DNA of 32,891 nucleotides from a candidate division CSSED10-310 bacterium (GCA_016927515.1 JAFGMN010000087.1:1-32891), one strand, 5' to 3'; counted from the stretch's first letter, positions 1 to 8,942 are shown. The notes: generated from the letters alone by a model not told the origin. A program made the numbers and translations.

Positions 1-105
1 AACCACCGTCACCGAGTGTCCTTCACGTGCGAGGCAGCACGCGGCCCGTTCATATATCCGGTCGTCGTCCCAACGATGCATCGATGTGATATGGCAGATT
101 TTCAT
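1..105 (-). CDS. Glycosyltransferase family 4, N-terminus only (cut by window edge)
   Basis: Only the first 35 codons lie in the window. They begin MKICHITSMHRWDDDRIYER and continue with CLAREGHSVTVV, the usual first beta strand, histidine loop and first helix of a GT-B glycosyltransferase of the GT4 type. The ATG at 105-103 follows directly after the TAG of the upstream ATP-grasp gene (108-106), and a GGAG ribosome site at 112-115 lies six bases before it, so the start is well supported. It would act in the cytoplasm or on the inner membrane face, adding a sugar to the lipid-linked repeat unit. Donor and acceptor cannot be told from this fragment. Confidence 0.75.
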   Translation of the reverse strand, partial: MKICHITSMHRWDDDRIYERAACCLAREGHSVTVV

Positions 106-1224
106 CTATTTCTCCAAATTCAGCGCATGTCTGATCCGGAGATTCGCACAGGCATTCGAATAATAGTATCCCGGTGCAAACACCCATCCCCGGTCATCCC
201 CAGCATGATCCCATTTCCCCATCCATGCTTCGCCCGATGCGCGGTTTGCGGGAAGAATATCTCCGAACAACGCATGGATTTCATTGACGAGAAATCGGCC
301 ATTCCGATCACGAAAAAAATCGATATTCATACTGGTAAACCTTCCCTTTTCAGTGATTACGCGGGAAAGATCCAGCAAGCCGGCAGGGGGTTCCGCCCAG
401 CGAACATGGCCGGAACCGGAATGAAAATCGCCGCATTTCTCCTTGAATCGACACATGTACGTATTGCCGATCCGAACGATTCGCCATTCTTCTGCATCGG
501 GTATGTACTCCTGGAATAGGACCAGCCCCCATTGACGATCTCTCGGGTGCCAGCGCATCGGCAAAAAACCGCTGCTAAATGCAGTTTTAACTAATTTTCT
601 ACATGTTGAACGATCCCGACATATCACGACTCCGGATGAACCACCTCCACGATCCGCTTTAAAAACCAGAGGCAGTGGATGAGTGGAACAAAATCCCAGT
701 GCCGTCTGTTGATCGGTAAAGACATGGGTTTCTGGATGCGGTATCCGGTGGTATTGAAGCCAATCCCGAATCCGGCGTTTGCTCTCATACAGCCAAATTT
801 CATGGGGTGACGGCACTGTCGTTTTTCCGAGTAAGCGGGTCAGCACATCGATCCGCTCATCGAACATGGTTTTCCATAAAGCGGTTTGTACAGACGGCCA
901 GATAAAAAACAGGTTTTGGCCGGATTGATTCACTTGATCCATCCAGTCATCGGCAAGAATGTCGATGACGCGGTAGCCGATATCGAGTTCGTTGCATGCT
1001 GCGATATAGTGCCGATGATTGTGTGCACGATCGGACACAATCCCAACGGAAAGGCCCGTCGATCCGGTATTATTGTGTGCTGCGGGAGTCCCGAAAAACG
1101 GGTTTGATTTCTGCCATTGGCGTTCCGAATACCGAGCAAACCATGGTGTTCGGCGCATTGCGGAAAGAATGCCAGCCGGAAGACAGTGTTTCATGCAAAA
1201 TTTTAACGAATGCAATTGCATCAT
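106..1224 (-). CDS. ATP-grasp family protein
   Basis: The 372-residue product looks like an ATP-grasp carboxylate-amine/thiol ligase. The glycine-rich ATP loop KADRGGGSSG is at about 189-198, the hinge-like FQEYIPDAEEWRIVRIGN follows at about 237-254, and the metal-binding end NIDFF...FLVNEIHALFG is at about 300-320 with Asp302, Asn314 and Glu315. The family joins an acyl-phosphate to an amine, for example an amino acid to a carboxylate. The ATG overlaps the stop of the asparagine-synthetase-like gene as ATGA, so the two are probably co-translated. In this locus it could attach an amino acid or amine to a sugar carboxylate, but that is inference. The N-terminal 50 residues have no recognised domain. 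Family call is firm; substrate unknown. Confidence 0.8.
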   Translation of the reverse strand: MMQLHSLKFCMKHCLPAGILSAMRRTPWFARYSERQWQKSNPFFGTPAAHNNTGSTGLSVGIVSDRAHNHRHYIAACNELDIGYRVIDILADDWMDQVNQSGQNLFFIWPSVQTALWKTMFDERIDVLTRLLGKTTVPSPHEIWLYESKRRIRDWLQYHRIPHPETHVFTDQQTALGFCSTHPLPLVFKADRGGGSSGVVICRDRSTCRKLVKTAFSSGFLPMRWHPRDRQWGLVLFQEYIPDAEEWRIVRIGNTYMCRFKEKCGDFHSGSGHVRWAEPPAGLLDLSRVITEKGRFTSMNIDFFRDRNGRFLVNEIHALFGDILPANRASGEAWMGKWDHAGDDRGWVFAPGYYYSNACANLRIRHALNLEK

Positions 1225-3011
1225 GCTGAGGTTCCTTTCAATGCGTCCGTCACCCGCAGCGTGCTGTTTGAGGCATGCCGTCTCAATGCAAATCCCAGAG
1301 ATAAGATTAAAACTCGTTTTTCACGGCTAATAGCCAGCCGATCGAGATTGATCGGCAGTTTCAGATCGAGCATATCCTGAGCCGTCTGTTTCAAAATCGG
1401 AATCTGAGCAATTTCAGGATAATCCATGAGGCGTGGAACGGTCCGATAGGCGATGCGCAAAGATCCGGCCAGCAGTTTCAGACCGGCAGGAAGGGCACAT
1501 CGGAGTCGTGCCCGGCATCGTGCTGCGAAGGGCAGGGTGGCCAAGGGATACCCGTAAGAAGACGGTCGGTTTGCGATTTCAGGAGAAAGGTTGGAAAGAA
1601 TATCTGCCTCGAATGCACCATTGCAACCGATCCACCGGCAAGCGCCGTGGGCGTATTGAAACACCGTGGCATCGGCGAAAGGAGCAAGATAGGTCGAAAA
1701 CTGGTTTTCACACGAATTTCTCAGACCGTGCCAGTCCGGTAGCCAAACATCCGTGTAGTATCGTCGCATGTCGAGAAATCGGATGCGGGAGGAGGGTTCG
1801 ATTTGAAGCGTTTCCGGAATCCATGTTTCCCAGAACTTTTCGATCCTTCGCCGTATCTCCGGACAGGTTATGCTTGCTGCTGACAGGTAATCGGCCCCAA
1901 AGTACCACATCCATGTCCGCAGATCCGCCGATCCTCCGGATGGCATATAATTATGGTTTCGAAGAATTTCGCCTCCGGTTCCGCTCATCACCGGGTAGGA
2001 GTCTGGATGAACCGTTTGTCGATATGCCATGGAGTATTCATACTTCAAATACTCCATGGCATGGTGCGCTCTGCCATCAAACCAATCAAATGCTGCATGC
2101 ATATTGTGAGACAATGCGTCTGAATCCCGGCGATTCACACCGTCTGTATCGACCACGGTTAAAGGAAAGTTCATGAGGTTGGCAATATCCCGCGCAACGG
2201 TTTCATCGGATCGGAGGCCCGGTTTTCGATGTGAAAAACCGTGAATTCGAAATCCAGCGCGCTGCATCAGCACAGCTGTCAATCGGCTATCGTACCCCCC
2301 CGATACCCCGAGATATGCATCGAGCGGTAATGCCCTTCGCAGATTCCGGTAAATTCCCTGGAGATGCTCCGCCTGGATCACCACGTGATCCCAACGGTGT
2401 GCTCCGAAAAGCTCTGGAATCGAAGGCTTTTTGACGTAACTCACACAACAGGGATACGTCCAGTGAATCCGTTCCGCTCGCTGACGAGTAACTCGCCGGA
2501 CTGCAGAAGAAATCGTCAGATCCGCCGGCGAGAAACCCAGGACGAGATTGTGCAAAACAGCCATATGATCAAGCGTTTGAAAACCCGTGATCGCATGAGC
2601 CAAAGCCGTAAAGGATGAACTGATGGCAGAACCGTCGACGACGTAGAAACAGTGATACAACCCAGCTGAATCCATCATGACTGTCATGGAGTCGTTCTCG
2701 ATGCAGCACAGTGCAAAAGCGCCAAATACCTGGCTGTCATCGAACCGGTGATTGCGAATATCAGACAGCGCGGATCGGAGACTTTCCTGTCGGCACAGAT
2801 TGCGATAAATGAATGTTCCGGAAGCAATCAGGATGGATTCACCTTCTTCCGCTGTAACAAGTGATTCATCGCGGTGTTTTGGGAAATAAAGAAAACGAAA
2901 CCGCGCACATTCCACGCGATGTATACGATCCAGACCTCTTCGCTCAAACACACGAGCGGCAACAGATTCATCGATTGCCGCATTGCGATTATATGCAAAA
3001 AAACCACCCAT
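1221..3011 (-). CDS. Asparagine-synthetase-like ATP-dependent amidotransferase lacking the N-terminal cysteine
   Basis: The 596-residue protein has the asparagine synthetase B layout: an N-terminal glutaminase-like half (about 1-190) and a C-terminal ATP pyrophosphatase half with the PP-loop SGGYDS at about 237-242, plus a downstream GTGGE motif. I start it at the ATG at 3011, eight bases after the polymerase gene, because the product then begins MGGFFAYN, aligning with the family's MCGI start. An in-frame ATG at 3062 would add 17 residues inside the upstream gene. The catalytic Cys2 of active glutaminases is Gly here, so glutamine hydrolysis is probably lost and ammonia or another amine may be the nitrogen source. 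Related enzymes near O-antigen genes (WbpS-like) amidate sugar uronic acids; such a role fits the uronic-acid genes here but is not shown. A perfect inverted repeat lies inside the gene at 2024-2062. Confidence 0.8.
   Translation of the reverse strand: MGGFFAYNRNAAIDESVAARVFERRGLDRIHRVECARFRFLYFPKHRDESLVTAEEGESILIASGTFIYRNLCRQESLRSALSDIRNHRFDDSQVFGAFALCCIENDSMTVMMDSAGLYHCFYVVDGSAISSSFTALAHAITGFQTLDHMAVLHNLVLGFSPADLTISSAVRRVTRQRAERIHWTYPCCVSYVKKPSIPELFGAHRWDHVVIQAEHLQGIYRNLRRALPLDAYLGVSGGYDSRLTAVLMQRAGFRIHGFSHRKPGLRSDETVARDIANLMNFPLTVVDTDGVNRRDSDALSHNMHAAFDWFDGRAHHAMEYLKYEYSMAYRQTVHPDSYPVMSGTGGEILRNHNYMPSGGSADLRTWMWYFGADYLSAASITCPEIRRRIEKFWETWIPETLQIEPSSRIRFLDMRRYYTDVWLPDWHGLRNSCENQFSTYLAPFADATVFQYAHGACRWIGCNGAFEADILSNLSPEIANRPSSYGYPLATLPFAARCRARLRCALPAGLKLLAGSLRIAYRTVPRLMDYPEIAQIPILKQTAQDMLDLKLPINLDRLAISREKRVLILSLGFALRRHASNSTLRVTDALKGTSA
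2024..2062. repeat. Perfect 15-base inverted repeat within the asparagine-synthetase-like gene
   Basis: Arms at 2024-2038 (atgccatggagtatt) and 2048-2062 are exact reverse complements around a nine-base spacer. The repeat lies inside the coding frame and encodes a Met-Glu-Tyr...Tyr-Ser-Met-Ala segment in the C-terminal half. It could form a stable hairpin in mRNA. No other copy was noticed in the window. Confidence 0.7.
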
Positions 3012-3019
3012 TAGCTCAA

Positions 3020-4294
3020 TTATTTTCCTGTGTGTTGCATCAGTGATAAACGGCGTCGCCATTGCATCCGGACCGATTCCTTGAGCAGGATGGATTCCGT
3101 GGATATCATAGCCATATAGGACATGGAAAATATGCTGTTGAAATTCGGTCTGCCAAATCCGATCATCAGGTATATTGCTATAAATACAAGATAATTGAGT
3201 GCATTGATGACATCTTGGCGTTGCAATGCTATTGGAATCGTTTTGAGTATCCTTTTTACAATGATCACATAAAAACCGAGATATAAAACGAAGCCCGGAA
3301 TACCCGTATTAGTCAGAACCTCCATGTAATCAGAATGCGTGTAGCCGCCGAGTTTCGAATAAACCTGAAAATTGCTCAGTCCGACTCCAACGATGGCGTG
3401 CTTGCGCAAAATAGCGATACTTTCCTGATATAAAATCGTCCGGTTCCGGCCTAGAACATTTTCTTCCTGTTCCATTTTCTGGAAGCGAATACCAATTGTC
3501 GTTTCTTTTAAAGTATACTCAACTCCAAACCATATCGCCAGACTGGTCAGAGCGATTCCTACACCGGCAAAAATGTTTCGAGCCATGTTGGAACCGATAT
3601 TCAGCATCACCCAAATACTTGCAAATACAACCCATCCGATGAACGCTTTCCGCGAGGCCGACCAGATGATCCCGATCGTCGCCACGATCAATACGATGCT
3701 GATAAAGACAGTGATACGAGCATTGCGCTGTTTCCGTTTCCGGCTCAACCACAGAAGAGCGGAAACGCCAGCCAGAAACATAATGAAGCCATAGCCATTG
3801 GGGCTGACCACTAGACCGAATACGCGGCCACTGCTGAAACCACCCGTTATGGATGTCACTTCTTTTGTCGCCAGCGATGTGAGAAAAAAAACCAGCGCAT
3901 TCATCATGTACACAAAATGAAACGTCAGGATGTTCCTTTGAATTTTGCCATGGCAGACAATAACCAGCATCAGAATGAATATCTGGAAAATCAGCGTAAA
4001 ATACTCGAGGAAATACCCTTTTTCCAAAGCGACGGGATATCCTGAAAGCGACCAGAATAGAAATCCACCAAAGCAATACAGCTCTGCCGGCATCTTCCGC
4101 AGCAAGTGCCTGAACTGAAATAGAAAAGCTCCTGCCATCAACGGAGCGATACCTTTGTTAATAATCTGGTTAAACGAAGGAAAACGGGCAACGACGATTG
4201 TCAAGATGAAGAAAATCAGGATGAACTGGTTCCATCGTCTCTTCATCCGCATTTCCCGCGCGCGCTGCTCCAGAAAAACATGGGAATTTACCAT
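3020..4294 (-). CDS. O-antigen polymerase/ligase family membrane protein (Wzy-like)
   Basis: The product is about 424 residues and mostly hydrophobic, with roughly ten to twelve membrane segments. A long soluble loop at about 260-320 includes a GRNRTILYQES stretch and ends with GGYTHSDYMEVLTNTGIPG, the pattern of the Wzy_C / O-antigen ligase family (His320 in the loop). Such proteins polymerise lipid-linked repeat units or transfer finished chains on the periplasmic side of the inner membrane. The start is uncertain. The ATG at 4294 has GGAGGT upstream and leaves 25 bases to the previous gene; the ATG at 4339 has GGAG eight bases upstream and overlaps that gene by 20 bases. With the Wzx-type protein at 11689-8942 it suggests Wzx/Wzy-dependent assembly. 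Polymerase and ligase cannot be told apart from sequence. Confidence 0.82.
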   Translation of the reverse strand: MVNSHVFLEQRAREMRMKRRWNQFILIFFILTIVVARFPSFNQIINKGIAPLMAGAFLFQFRHLLRKMPAELYCFGGFLFWSLSGYPVALEKGYFLEYFTLIFQIFILMLVIVCHGKIQRNILTFHFVYMMNALVFFLTSLATKEVTSITGGFSSGRVFGLVVSPNGYGFIMFLAGVSALLWLSRKRKQRNARITVFISIVLIVATIGIIWSASRKAFIGWVVFASIWVMLNIGSNMARNIFAGVGIALTSLAIWFGVEYTLKETTIGIRFQKMEQEENVLGRNRTILYQESIAILRKHAIVGVGLSNFQVYSKLGGYTHSDYMEVLTNTGIPGFVLYLGFYVIIVKRILKTIPIALQRQDVINALNYLVFIAIYLMIGFGRPNFNSIFSMSYMAMISTESILLKESVRMQWRRRLSLMQHTGK

Positions 4295-4319
4295 GTACGA
4301 GTTCCCACCTCCGACCCGA

Positions 4320-5324
4320 TCAACGATATCCGTATTCATGCATGAGTCTCCGAATAAACCGCGCCGTCGTGAAGCACAGGCTCTTCGATCGCTGCACACG
4401 ATATACAGGATCCGGTTGCGCTCCCAGTGAACGATTGAAATCCGCAACACCTCGAAGCATCGATCCTTCGAAATCAAATACCCTGCCGCTTTCATAACTC
4501 AGGCGAATCGACTCGGAACGAACCAGCAGGTGTTCGTTCGGACATCGGCTCTTCCATTCGGGATGCCGGAACGACGCTAGCATGTACACACGCCGGGGAT
4601 CGATCAAGCAGAGGTCACCCGCCAACAACTCGCCACATCCATCCACCACGGAGACTGTCATGACGTCATCTTGTTGCAGACCATCGATAACCCGCTTCAG
4701 CAATTCGATCCGGGCATTGAATTTCTTTCGTTTTCCAACGGATTCGATCATCTGATAAAAGATCTCGTCAGGCTGGTGACCCACATGCACGTGGATACTT
4801 CCATCGGCTACACCCTGGCGTAACTTCCGTAAATGACTTCGCGGACTTTTCTCCATCGCATTTTCCCATGACTCGATGGAAGGAACGATCGTGAAGGTTG
4901 TCCTGACTTCGATGGAAAATCCGCTCCAGTAGTACGGCAAGATGGAAAAAGTACCAGGAGGAAGTATAAAATCGCAATGGGGTATATGCCTCAGGTTTTC
5001 AAGAAGCAGATTTAGGATTTTTTCCTGTTGAGCCAACGCGGACACAGGCTTTTTATCCGGAAAATCATGAATGACCGGTCCGAAATACGGTGTATACGGC
5101 GGAACATGGAACCCCCGAACACCCGCTTTCCGACGGGCAATAAGACACATGCCTCCCACAATTCCCCCGTTCCGGTCCGTCACGATAATCAGTTCGGGTT
5201 TTTCCAGAAATCCGGCGAGCCAGCGCCAGGTATGAAACAGTGTCCCCTTCCCATTTCCGAGGACGAAATCATCCCATTCGGTTCGGAATGTGTCTTCAGA
5301 AATATGGATCAATGAATAATCCAT
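4320..5324 (-). CDS. FemAB-like / GNAT-superfamily N-acyltransferase (Acetyltransf_6 type)
   Basis: The 334-residue protein resembles the FemAB-related acyltransferases often found in exopolysaccharide loci. It has an N-terminal half with PPYTPYFGPVI near residue 75-85, then a GNAT-like half with a helix of the type SPRSHLRKLRQG and a C-terminal FEGSMLRGVADFNRSLG motif. These enzymes transfer acyl or aminoacyl groups to amines. I chose the ATG at 5324 because GGGAG lies six bases upstream; a start at 5363 would extend 39 bases further into the deacetylase-like gene. It overlaps that gene by 16 bases. In this locus it probably acylates an amino sugar or adds an amino acid to the repeat unit; the donor is unknown. 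Confidence 0.75.
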   Translation of the reverse strand: MDYSLIHISEDTFRTEWDDFVLGNGKGTLFHTWRWLAGFLEKPELIIVTDRNGGIVGGMCLIARRKAGVRGFHVPPYTPYFGPVIHDFPDKKPVSALAQQEKILNLLLENLRHIPHCDFILPPGTFSILPYYWSGFSIEVRTTFTIVPSIESWENAMEKSPRSHLRKLRQGVADGSIHVHVGHQPDEIFYQMIESVGKRKKFNARIELLKRVIDGLQQDDVMTVSVVDGCGELLAGDLCLIDPRRVYMLASFRHPEWKSRCPNEHLLVRSESIRLSYESGRVFDFEGSMLRGVADFNRSLGAQPDPVYRVQRSKSLCFTTARFIRRLMHEYGYR

Positions 5325-6514
5325 TCGTTCTCCCTCATGGATGGAAGTGTTCCATCTACACACGCTCCCTTGTCCAGTGCGGTACGGATGATTGCTGCAT
5401 ATAGATCAAACCATCGATCATCCAAGGCAAAACTCTCAGGATGCGTCAACACAGCAACCTGCCCCTTGGCTTGAGCCACACATTCAAATACAGCGTCTAT
5501 TTCGGCGATGATTCTGTCCGGGTCATCAAGATGATAACTCCGATCCATGTAGACCAATGGAAGCACTGAAATGGCAGACTGACCGCCGCTGATTGGGTCG
5601 AACGGCCGGTAAAGAGAGGCAATGCCGGCACGAAAACCGATGCGGTCAGCGTATCCCACTGTAGAATCGAGTCGAAATCCTGCATGTGCTAATTGATGCC
5701 AATAGTCCGTATAGTTCAATCGGAGGTAGTGATTTCTGTGAGTGGACACGTTTTTCGAAAGAACACGTTCCAATCGTTTTTTCTCAATGCCGTATCGGCT
5801 GGTCTCAGCTGCTAGATAACTGCCGTGAAGCCCGATCGTTGTGCCCATGGAGCCGGCCGAATTGAGCCATCGTCTAACGGATCGATCTTCTGGATTATAC
5901 CGTGCCTGGCGCAATCCAAATCCTTTCCCGGATCCCATAAAAAAGCACCAGGATCGAATCGCGTATGTGAATTCCAGTTCGAGAACCTGCTTGAAAACAG
6001 AGAAAAGCATGTTTGGATTCATGGCACGCTTCCATGGAAGCCAGGTTCTTCGTGGACAAATATATTGCAGGGGAATTTTAATCAAACTGAAGATATCTCG
6101 AAAATCGACCCGATCGATGTCGTGAGTAAAAATCACGCGCATGTGTTTTGATTCCATCGATTCAGGCCAGACATAACCCGGATCGATCGTCTCGATCATC
6201 GTCCGGATCCGTCGTGCTTCAGCTGTTACAGGCGCTGATAACGTATCCCATGTGATGCCTCGTTCATCAAACCGACCATCAGATCGGAACCTTCCCGTAT
6301 CGCTCTCCCGTCGCAACGTGCTGATTGAGAAAACGTCCATTAATGTCCGTGCATCTGCCAGAACATTGTTGTTAATCGTCAACGCTATACCGGGTTCATC
6401 CGAAACACGGAGTTCGAGCGCAATACCCGCTAGATCCAGAATCGTCCGGGCGGAATAAACCGCTTCATTCCGAGATTCACGCGACAACCCTCCCGTACTC
6501 AGCACCGGCTTCAT
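5309..6514 (-). CDS. Divergent polysaccharide deacetylase-like protein
   Basis: The 401-residue protein carries a variant of the NodB/polysaccharide deacetylase fold. FTHDIDRV at about 129-136 replaces the usual TFDD motif and supplies the Asp/His metal set, GLHGS at about 228-232 stands for the HxxxH motif, and HRNHY (259-263), a TVGYADRIGFRAG stretch (285-297) and HPES (358-361) follow. The first 115 residues look like the separate N-terminal domain of DUF7033-type proteins. No signal peptide is visible, so a cytoplasmic site is likely. The start overlaps the CapA-like gene's stop as ATGA. The second His of the normal HxxxH motif is not evident, so it may be a deacetylase with altered metal binding or have another hydrolytic role on the sugar precursor. 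Confidence 0.75.
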   Translation of the reverse strand: MKPVLSTGGLSRESRNEAVYSARTILDLAGIALELRVSDEPGIALTINNNVLADARTLMDVFSISTLRRESDTGRFRSDGRFDERGITWDTLSAPVTAEARRIRTMIETIDPGYVWPESMESKHMRVIFTHDIDRVDFRDIFSLIKIPLQYICPRRTWLPWKRAMNPNMLFSVFKQVLELEFTYAIRSWCFFMGSGKGFGLRQARYNPEDRSVRRWLNSAGSMGTTIGLHGSYLAAETSRYGIEKKRLERVLSKNVSTHRNHYLRLNYTDYWHQLAHAGFRLDSTVGYADRIGFRAGIASLYRPFDPISGGQSAISVLPLVYMDRSYHLDDPDRIIAEIDAVFECVAQAKGQVAVLTHPESFALDDRWFDLYAAIIRTALDKGACVDGTLPSMRENEWIIH

Positions 6515-7662
6515 ACCGTCTTTTCCTCTCGGTCAAGGAGTGCTTGGATGATTTCGCGATGATCCCTGTTCATCACGATCGCCCGCAACCAGGACTCCCT
6601 GTCAGAACCCAGCACCCGACGCGACCACCCCAATCGCCGGATCAGCTTGCGAATCAGACGAAAACGACTCGTTAACACGTACCGATAATCCTCGGAACAC
6701 GCCGCCACGTATCTCATCCATTGCTCCTCGATAAATCCGGAATCACTGATTCGGCGGCTTCTGTCGGCCAAAGTGATCAAAACGTGCCGGGCAGCTTCTT
6801 CCGGCATGACTCTAACCCCTGGAAACGTCTGTTCTGTCGGTATGTGCATGACATTCGTTTTTTCTCCACGAGTCAATCTTAAATGCGTCATTAACCCGCT
6901 ATTCCAACAACCATCCAATGCGCTTCCCCAGTCAAAAACAAAGTTGCCCTGACCGTATAAAATGTATCCATTGTTCCACGTTTCTTCCGATCCGATGCAG
7001 TGGGAATGTTGGCACAGCACGGCTGAAGCGCCTTGATCGATCAGAAATCGGCAAAATGATTGCAGCCCTGGAGACGGATAGGGGTATCGTTCCAGGCCGG
7101 CATGAAGGAGAATGACCACGTGATCGCTGTCCTCCCTGGCAGACTGAAATGCGGGCAAAAAATGCTCGATATCCATTGGCATAACCCCAGGACGATTGGT
7201 GCCGGCTGTGCCTGCTTCACCGGTTGTCATTCCCAGGAAGGCAACGGAAAGGCCCCGCATGCGCAATTGAAACGGCTGACCCGCCAGGTCCCGTGACTCT
7301 CCGGCTCCGAAGGCTCCAATTCCCACCGATTGCAAACATTCCAACGTGTCGAACAACCCACGGGAGGATTGGTCCATCGCATGGTTGTTCGCAAGATTCA
7401 CGGCTGTCACCCCTGCCGCTGCCAAACCCGCCGCGCAGGAAGCAGGTGCACGCAACACCCATCCCGCCTTGGTCCGTGGAGTCGAATGGTCCGATAACGG
7501 GCACTCGAGATTGACAATAAATGCATCGGCTGACTGTATCCGGGCGCGAATGAAGGAATCCATCCAGCCATCCGATCCAGCTGAAAAAAGATCCAGGTTT
7601 GAATGAATCGGTGCCGTATCGCCGGCAATGATGATGCTGAGGGAGTGATTGTGATCGATCAT
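6511..7662 (-). CDS. CapA family protein (calcineurin-like metallophosphoesterase fold)
   Basis: The 383-residue protein has the motif series of the CapA/PgsA family: AGDT (13-16), NLECP (51-55), NLANNH (89-94), HAGLERYPYPSP (about 187-198), QHSHCIG (218-224) and YGQGNFVFDW (236-245). Asp15, Asn92, His94, His187, His219 and His221 are the likely metal ligands. CapA takes part in poly-gamma-glutamate capsule assembly in Bacillus, and relatives are common in polysaccharide loci, where the enzymatic role is unclear. No N-terminal signal or anchor is seen, unlike membrane-anchored Bacillus CapA. The ATG overlaps the preceding glycosyltransferase stop as ATGA. The pairing with the deacetylase-like gene suggests joint action on one sugar residue, which is inference. 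Confidence 0.85.
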   Translation of the reverse strand: MIDHNHSLSIIIAGDTAPIHSNLDLFSAGSDGWMDSFIRARIQSADAFIVNLECPLSDHSTPRTKAGWVLRAPASCAAGLAAAGVTAVNLANNHAMDQSSRGLFDTLECLQSVGIGAFGAGESRDLAGQPFQLRMRGLSVAFLGMTTGEAGTAGTNRPGVMPMDIEHFLPAFQSAREDSDHVVILLHAGLERYPYPSPGLQSFCRFLIDQGASAVLCQHSHCIGSEETWNNGYILYGQGNFVFDWGSALDGCWNSGLMTHLRLTRGEKTNVMHIPTEQTFPGVRVMPEEAARHVLITLADRSRRISDSGFIEEQWMRYVAACSEDYRYVLTSRFRLIRKLIRRLGWSRRVLGSDRESWLRAIVMNRDHREIIQALLDREEKTV

Positions 7663-8942
7663 TTCGATTGTTGATCCCCGGAATCTCTTTCCAGTGTTTG
7701 GGTCAGGATACGATTTAAGTCGATTCCAAGCGTATCCCAGGAAAACCTAACAGCTTCAGAGGTATTGAAGTTTTTAGGGGTCTTCATTTCTTCCGCGAGA
7801 TAAACCGCGATTCGCTCAACTTCATCACCAGTGAATTGCTCTCCGATGCCCCTGTTCCGAACAAGTGCAGCCGCGTCACTGTCCTGGGGTGCAATTAGAA
7901 GAACCGGGGTGCCAGCGCCCAGGATCTCAAAGAGTTTTCCGGTCAAAATCCCATTGTCGGCACGCTGCGCCTGTGATTCGATGGATGTCACAACGACACC
8001 CATCCGAGCGGCACGGAACGCTGCCAAAGCCTCGCTCCGGGAAACATGTCCGTGATCGATGACCATCGATTCTACGCCCCAGAGCATCGCCTCTTCTTTC
8101 ACTTCAGCACCCATTTTCCCGAAGAGATGCAGTTCCACAGGTGTCTTATTATCCATTCTTTTTAAATAGGCCATCGATTTTAAAATTGGCGTCAGCGTTA
8201 TCTTGGGTGGGTAAATACTTCCAGCATATACTAATGCGCACGGTGGCAATGACATGGATAAAAGGTCAGTAAAATCCGAAGGCGCGAATCCATTTGTTAT
8301 CACGCGGATATCCGGGTTGGATCCATGGATTTCCCTGAGTACCCGGGCTGTGGAGTCGGATACCGTGATAATGGACGATGCGGATTTCACACATCGCCTT
8401 TCCTCTATAATCTCCCAGGGTCGGGATCGTCTTCCTCGGAGTGGATTTTTGTGCCATAAATCTCGAAAATCGAGTATGTACGGAACACCATATTTCTCCG
8501 ATAAGCGCCGGGTAAATCGAAAGACGGAGAACGGTGATCCATCGGCAACGATCAAGTCAACATGCCGCATCAGGTCCGCTCCGATGGTTTTCCGCAAGTA
8601 CCGCATCCATCCCGCACCGGAATCGATTCCAAGCCAGTGCGCCGCTTTTCGAATGCCACGTGCGACAACCGGGTGCCGTTCATATCCTGCACGATGCATA
8701 GCACCGGGTAATGAGCGAAAATCATGCGCTGTCCGGATAACGATTATTCCTGCTTTTTCAATCAACCGATCGGAGCGGGCAATATCTTCATCGGAGCACC
8801 GCAACCAGTATTGTGTATCGATAGTGACCACCGTCACCGTCCAGCCGAATTTTCGCATCTGTTCGGCGATATTCCAGCACCGGACCGATGCAATGACCGG
8901 TGCAGGAGGAAACGCGCGAGCAATAAACAGAATGTTCGGCAT
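7659..8942 (-). CDS. Glycosyltransferase family 4
   Basis: The 427-residue protein has a GT-B architecture. The N-terminal Rossmann half starts MPNILFIARAFPPAP and includes PYILDFRDLWHKNP at about 168-181. The C-terminal half has ITNGFAPSDF, a donor-site region VYAGSIYPPK and GKLFEILGAGTPVLLI. This is the WbuB-like branch of GT4, in which the usual EX7E motif is loose. It would add one sugar to the lipid-linked repeat unit at the inner membrane. Its ATG shares one base with the TAA of the Wzx-GT4 gene (TAATG), indicating translational coupling. Donor and linkage cannot be predicted. Confidence 0.88.
   Translation of the reverse strand: MPNILFIARAFPPAPVIASVRCWNIAEQMRKFGWTVTVVTIDTQYWLRCSDEDIARSDRLIEKAGIIVIRTAHDFRSLPGAMHRAGYERHPVVARGIRKAAHWLGIDSGAGWMRYLRKTIGADLMRHVDLIVADGSPFSVFRFTRRLSEKYGVPYILDFRDLWHKNPLRGRRSRPWEIIEERRCVKSASSIITVSDSTARVLREIHGSNPDIRVITNGFAPSDFTDLLSMSLPPCALVYAGSIYPPKITLTPILKSMAYLKRMDNKTPVELHLFGKMGAEVKEEAMLWGVESMVIDHGHVSRSEALAAFRAARMGVVVTSIESQAQRADNGILTGKLFEILGAGTPVLLIAPQDSDAAALVRNRGIGEQFTGDEVERIAVYLAEEMKTPKNFNTSEAVRFSWDTLGIDLNRILTQTLERDSGDQQSK

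Noticed and set aside
1433-2176. A 247-codon open frame on the plus strand
   Set aside because: It lies wholly inside the asparagine-synthetase-like gene on the other strand, and its product is rich in Arg, Pro and Ser with no recognisable domain, as expected for a shadow frame.
4340-4495. A 50-residue extension of the Wzy-like protein
   Set aside because: It lies inside the upstream acyltransferase gene and is unlike a membrane-protein start. The ATGs at 4339 and 4294 both have ribosome sites.
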